NCBI GenBank assembly: GCA_964618855.1
Contig: CAZUCD010000050.1
Span: 1-23,659, forward strand
Source: CAZUCD01 sp964618855
GTDB lineage: Bacteria; Sumerlaeota; Sumerlaeia; SLMS01; JANRJK01
Length of the DNA stretch: 23,659 nucleotides
Reading direction: 5' to 3'
The notes under the pieces are model-generated. The model searched no databases. It saw only the letters and a list, made by a program, of their open reading frames with translations, and was not told where the DNA came from. This document shows positions 21,260 through 23,659 of this stretch, piece after piece (position 1 is the stretch's first letter; each line of letters opens with the position of its first letter). The translations under genes and the position numbers were made by a program.

Positions 21260-23659
21260 ATGGCCCAAAGATCCATCCTGATCGCCATTGCCATGGTGGC
21301 GCTTGCCGCGACCGCACACGGCCAGAAAACCTGGGACAATGGAGGAGGGGACGGATCCTGGTTCACAGCAGCCAACTGGAACCCCGACGGCGTCCCGACC
21401 TCCACCGATGACGTGGTGCTCGATAACACGTCACTGGCCGGTCCCTACTCTGTCACGATGGCAGGCGCCACCGGCGGAACGTGCAGGACCCTCAAGGTCG
21501 GGTACAGCGGGAGCAGCACCGCAATCTCGCTCGTCATCTCCGGATCCGCCTCGGTCCAACTCACGATTGCTGGAGATGGGACCACCGCAGACGATTTCAT
21601 CCTCGACCAGCAGGGCAGCTTCAACAACCAAAGCACGGCTGCATCGGGCAACGTGGTGGACAACCTCGCGGCTGGCAACACGACGCGGGTGAGGTCCGGC
21701 GGCAGCATCACACACAACACGGCGCGGAGTTTCGGCACGCCGTTTCCCGCCTCGGGCAATGGCGCCATCACTTTTGACTCAGGGAGCGCAATCACCTTCG
21801 CTGCGAACGCGCCAACGGCGATACCGCTCTCCGGTCGGACCTACAACACGCTGAGCCTCAGTGGGTCCTCAAAAACCTACACCGCAACCGGGTCGGGCGC
21901 CGCCGTGATCAACGGCGCCTTGAACATAGGTTCCACCTGCACATTCAACACGACCATGACGGGCCCGTTGACCTTTCGCGCAAACATCAACTCGAACGGC
22001 AGCGGCGGATCCCTGGGCTGCACGGCCGCAGGCGGCGTCACCATTGACGGGGGCATCGCGCTGGCAGGATCGGGTACGGCGCTAACCTTCCCCAATGGAT
22101 TCACCGTCAACGCGACCCGCAGCCTGACACTCTCCAAGCCGGTGACGATTCCGGTCAGTCAGTCCGCCGAGATCAACGGTACGCTGAACGTAAATGCAGC
22201 CGGGCCCGTGACGGTGCTTGGAACGCTGAACATCAACTCAGGTGGTGCGATCACATTGGCAGGAACGATAAGCGGTACGGGGACTTTCAACCTTGGATCG
22301 GGCGCGACGGCCCAGATCAACAATGCGGGGGGCATCGCGGCGACCGGCGCGACCGGCGCGGTACAGACTGCCACCAGAAACTTCAGCACGGGCGCCTCCT
22401 ACGGCTTCTCGTTCGTCGGGCCCAGCGTGACCGGAACCGGACTCCCCTCGACAGTGGCCTCGCTGGGCGCCCTGGGTGGAACGGATGTGACGCTGAGTTC
22501 CTCGTGTTCCTCCCCTTCGATCTCGACGGGGCTCACCGGGGTGCTGCGGGTTCCGTCCGGCGTAACGCTCACGGCGACTTTCAATGCGAACCCGAGCGGG
22601 ACCCTCGAGATACAGTCCGGCGGAGCCCTCCGCGTGATCGGGGGAACAGTTGGTGGATCCGGCCAATTCATAGGAAGGACCGGGGCGACGATCGAGACGG
22701 ACAATTCCGCGGGATTCGCAACCACGGGGTCGGTGGGTGCGATCAGGACGACGACGCGTACCTTCGAGACCGGGCTCAATCACATCTACGAGTACAATGC
22801 CGCGGGTAGCGCCGACACGACGACCGGCAATGCGATCGGTCTCAATCCGGCATCGATCACCATTCGGAATTCGGCGGCACTTCCGGGCGGGGGCCGACTG
22901 CTCTCGACGAGCACCACGACGCAGGCGGTCTCCGTCGAGGGCGGGAACTTCATCGTCAAGTCGTCGAACACGCTCGGCGTGACGACAGGCGGGAGTGTGG
23001 CTGTATCCCCCGGAGCGACCCTCACGATTGGCGGCACTCCCTCCGGAGGAACCCTGGACTCGCTTGTCCCCGTCACGGGCGGGGGTAACTTCGTGCTCGC
23101 CTCCACGGGGACACTGAACATCCGCCATCCGGACGGGATCACGGCCTCCGGTGCGAGTGGAAGCATCCAAGTCGCCGGAACCAGGTCGTTCTCGACAGGC
23201 GCATCGTATCGATACGTGACGACCGGCACCGGTGTGACCGGGGACGGCTTGCCGGGAACATCCGCCGTGCTCTTCGTCGCCGACGGTGCGGACATCACCA
23301 TGTCTGCCAGCCACACCACTGCGGACTACTCCGTCCAGGGCCCCTCAGGCGTCCTCCGGACCGGGGCAAACATGCTCGACCTGACGGGAAGCACCGCCAC
23401 TGGGGGAACGCTCGAGGTGGAGAACGGCGGAACCCTCGACATGAACGGGAATGTGCTCAACGGTGGCGGTACGTTGCACGTAGCGAATGGGGGAGTGGTG
23501 AGAACAAGCCATCCCCTCGGAATCCAATCAACCGGCGTCACTGGGGCGCTTCAGACCTCCACGCGGACCCTTGATGCGGGCTCCTCCTACATCTTCAGCT
23601 ACGCGAATCCCGCGTCGTCGGAAGCGACGACCGGGGATGGGCTACCGAGCCAGATCGGG
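21260..23659 (+). CDS. Giant secreted beta-strand-repeat surface protein (3' end outside window)
   Basis: An uninterrupted frame of 800 codons from the ATG at 21260 to the window edge. A signal peptide (SILIAIAMVALAATAHG) is followed by TWDNGGGDGSWFTAANWNPD and GVPTSTDDVVLDN, a typical opening of large secreted beta-helical or autotransporter-like repeat proteins. The rest is rich in Gly, Thr, Ser and Asn, with short alternating strands (LNVNAAGPVTVLGTLNINSG). Four longer homologous units begin near residues 358, 485, 626 and 754, each with G-I-x-x-T/S-G-x-x-G-x-(I/V/L)-x-T, a T-R-x-F-x-T-G turn and a T-G-x-G-L-P-like end. Cys is rare. No C-terminal barrel or sorting signal can be seen because the end is missing. 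GGAG lies ten bases before the start. Likely surface-displayed or secreted; ligand unknown. Confidence 0.88.
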   Translation, partial: MAQRSILIAIAMVALAATAHGQKTWDNGGGDGSWFTAANWNPDGVPTSTDDVVLDNTSLAGPYSVTMAGATGGTCRTLKVGYSGSSTAISLVISGSASVQLTIAGDGTTADDFILDQQGSFNNQSTAASGNVVDNLAAGNTTRVRSGGSITHNTARSFGTPFPASGNGAITFDSGSAITFAANAPTAIPLSGRTYNTLSLSGSSKTYTATGSGAAVINGALNIGSTCTFNTTMTGPLTFRANINSNGSGGSLGCTAAGGVTIDGGIALAGSGTALTFPNGFTVNATRSLTLSKPVTIPVSQSAEINGTLNVNAAGPVTVLGTLNINSGGAITLAGTISGTGTFNLGSGATAQINNAGGIAATGATGAVQTATRNFSTGASYGFSFVGPSVTGTGLPSTVASLGALGGTDVTLSSSCSSPSISTGLTGVLRVPSGVTLTATFNANPSGTLEIQSGGALRVIGGTVGGSGQFIGRTGATIETDNSAGFATTGSVGAIRTTTRTFETGLNHIYEYNAAGSADTTTGNAIGLNPASITIRNSAALPGGGRLLSTSTTTQAVSVEGGNFIVKSSNTLGVTTGGSVAVSPGATLTIGGTPSGGTLDSLVPVTGGGNFVLASTGTLNIRHPDGITASGASGSIQVAGTRSFSTGASYRYVTTGTGVTGDGLPGTSAVLFVADGADITMSASHTTADYSVQGPSGVLRTGANMLDLTGSTATGGTLEVENGGTLDMNGNVLNGGGTLHVANGGVVRTSHPLGIQSTGVTGALQTSTRTLDAGSSYIFSYANPASSEATTGDGLPSQIG
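22331..23659 (+). repeat. Four diverged ~130-residue protein repeats
   Basis: Homologous units within the surface protein start near 22331, 22712, 23135 and 23519, with spacings of 127, 141 and 128 codons. Shared elements are GIAATGATGAVQT-like openings, TRxFSTGASY-like middles and VTGxGLPxx-like ends. They are diverged at the nucleotide level and the last is cut by the window end. Confidence 0.75.

Noticed and set aside
22238..23314. A 358-codon open frame on the - strand
   Set aside because: Antisense to the repeat surface protein, which has a signal peptide, a good start and 800 uninterrupted codons.
22331..23659. Possible CRISPR-like or tandem DNA repeat
   Set aside because: The repetition is at protein level with long, diverged units. 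There are no short identical repeats with uniform spacers.

Overview
The window reads as one scaffold of a GC-rich, diderm (outer-membrane) bacterium. It carries a BamA, a secretin, lipoproteins and Tad-pilus parts. A run of exactly ten Ns (7626-7635) marks a draft or metagenome-type assembly. No 16S gene or other phylum-level marker is present. The gene style fits an uncultured PVC/FCB-like or candidate-phylum lineage: Tad locus with a DUF192 gene, a partner-switching cassette, and giant secreted beta-strand-repeat and lectin-like proteins. That placement is inference only. Genes are tightly packed; the longest stretch without a gene is the 265-bp divergent interval 20995-21259. No tRNA, rRNA, CRISPR array or insertion sequence was recognised.

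Left region (1-8389, all + strand): the 3' end of the Tad secretion ATPase (cpaF/tadA), then tadB, tadC, a DUF192 gene, the CpaC/RcpA secretin, a small lipoprotein and the TPR lipoprotein TadD. Next come two overlapping genes with protein-kinase-like folds in which the catalytic residues are replaced. The second, interrupted by the assembly gap, appears to continue through a membrane helix into a PKD-like extracytoplasmic domain. The Tad genes would build the inner-membrane platform, motor and outer-membrane pore of a Flp-type pilus. The pseudokinase pair looks like an associated, uncharacterised signalling or scaffold module.

Middle region (8390-14219): panB (-) converges on the pseudokinase gene. 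A small DUF1232/YkvA-like gene and bamA (+) overlap by one base. BamA converges on a small multi-pass membrane protein (-), preceded on the - strand by a short exported protein with a strong terminator and then a secreted lectin-like protein with its own strong terminator. Both convergent gene pairs are separated by an inverted repeat that contains both stop codons.

Right region (14220-23659): a four-gene - strand cassette in the order GAF-SpoIIE phosphatase, STAS anti-anti-sigma factor, RsbW-type ATPase and GAF-like histidine kinase forms a partner-switching stress or signalling module with no sigma factor in view. Upstream of it lies a large exported protein of unknown function with a PDZ-like C-terminus. 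Divergent from that is the first 800 codons of a secreted protein made of beta-strand repeats, which runs off the window end.
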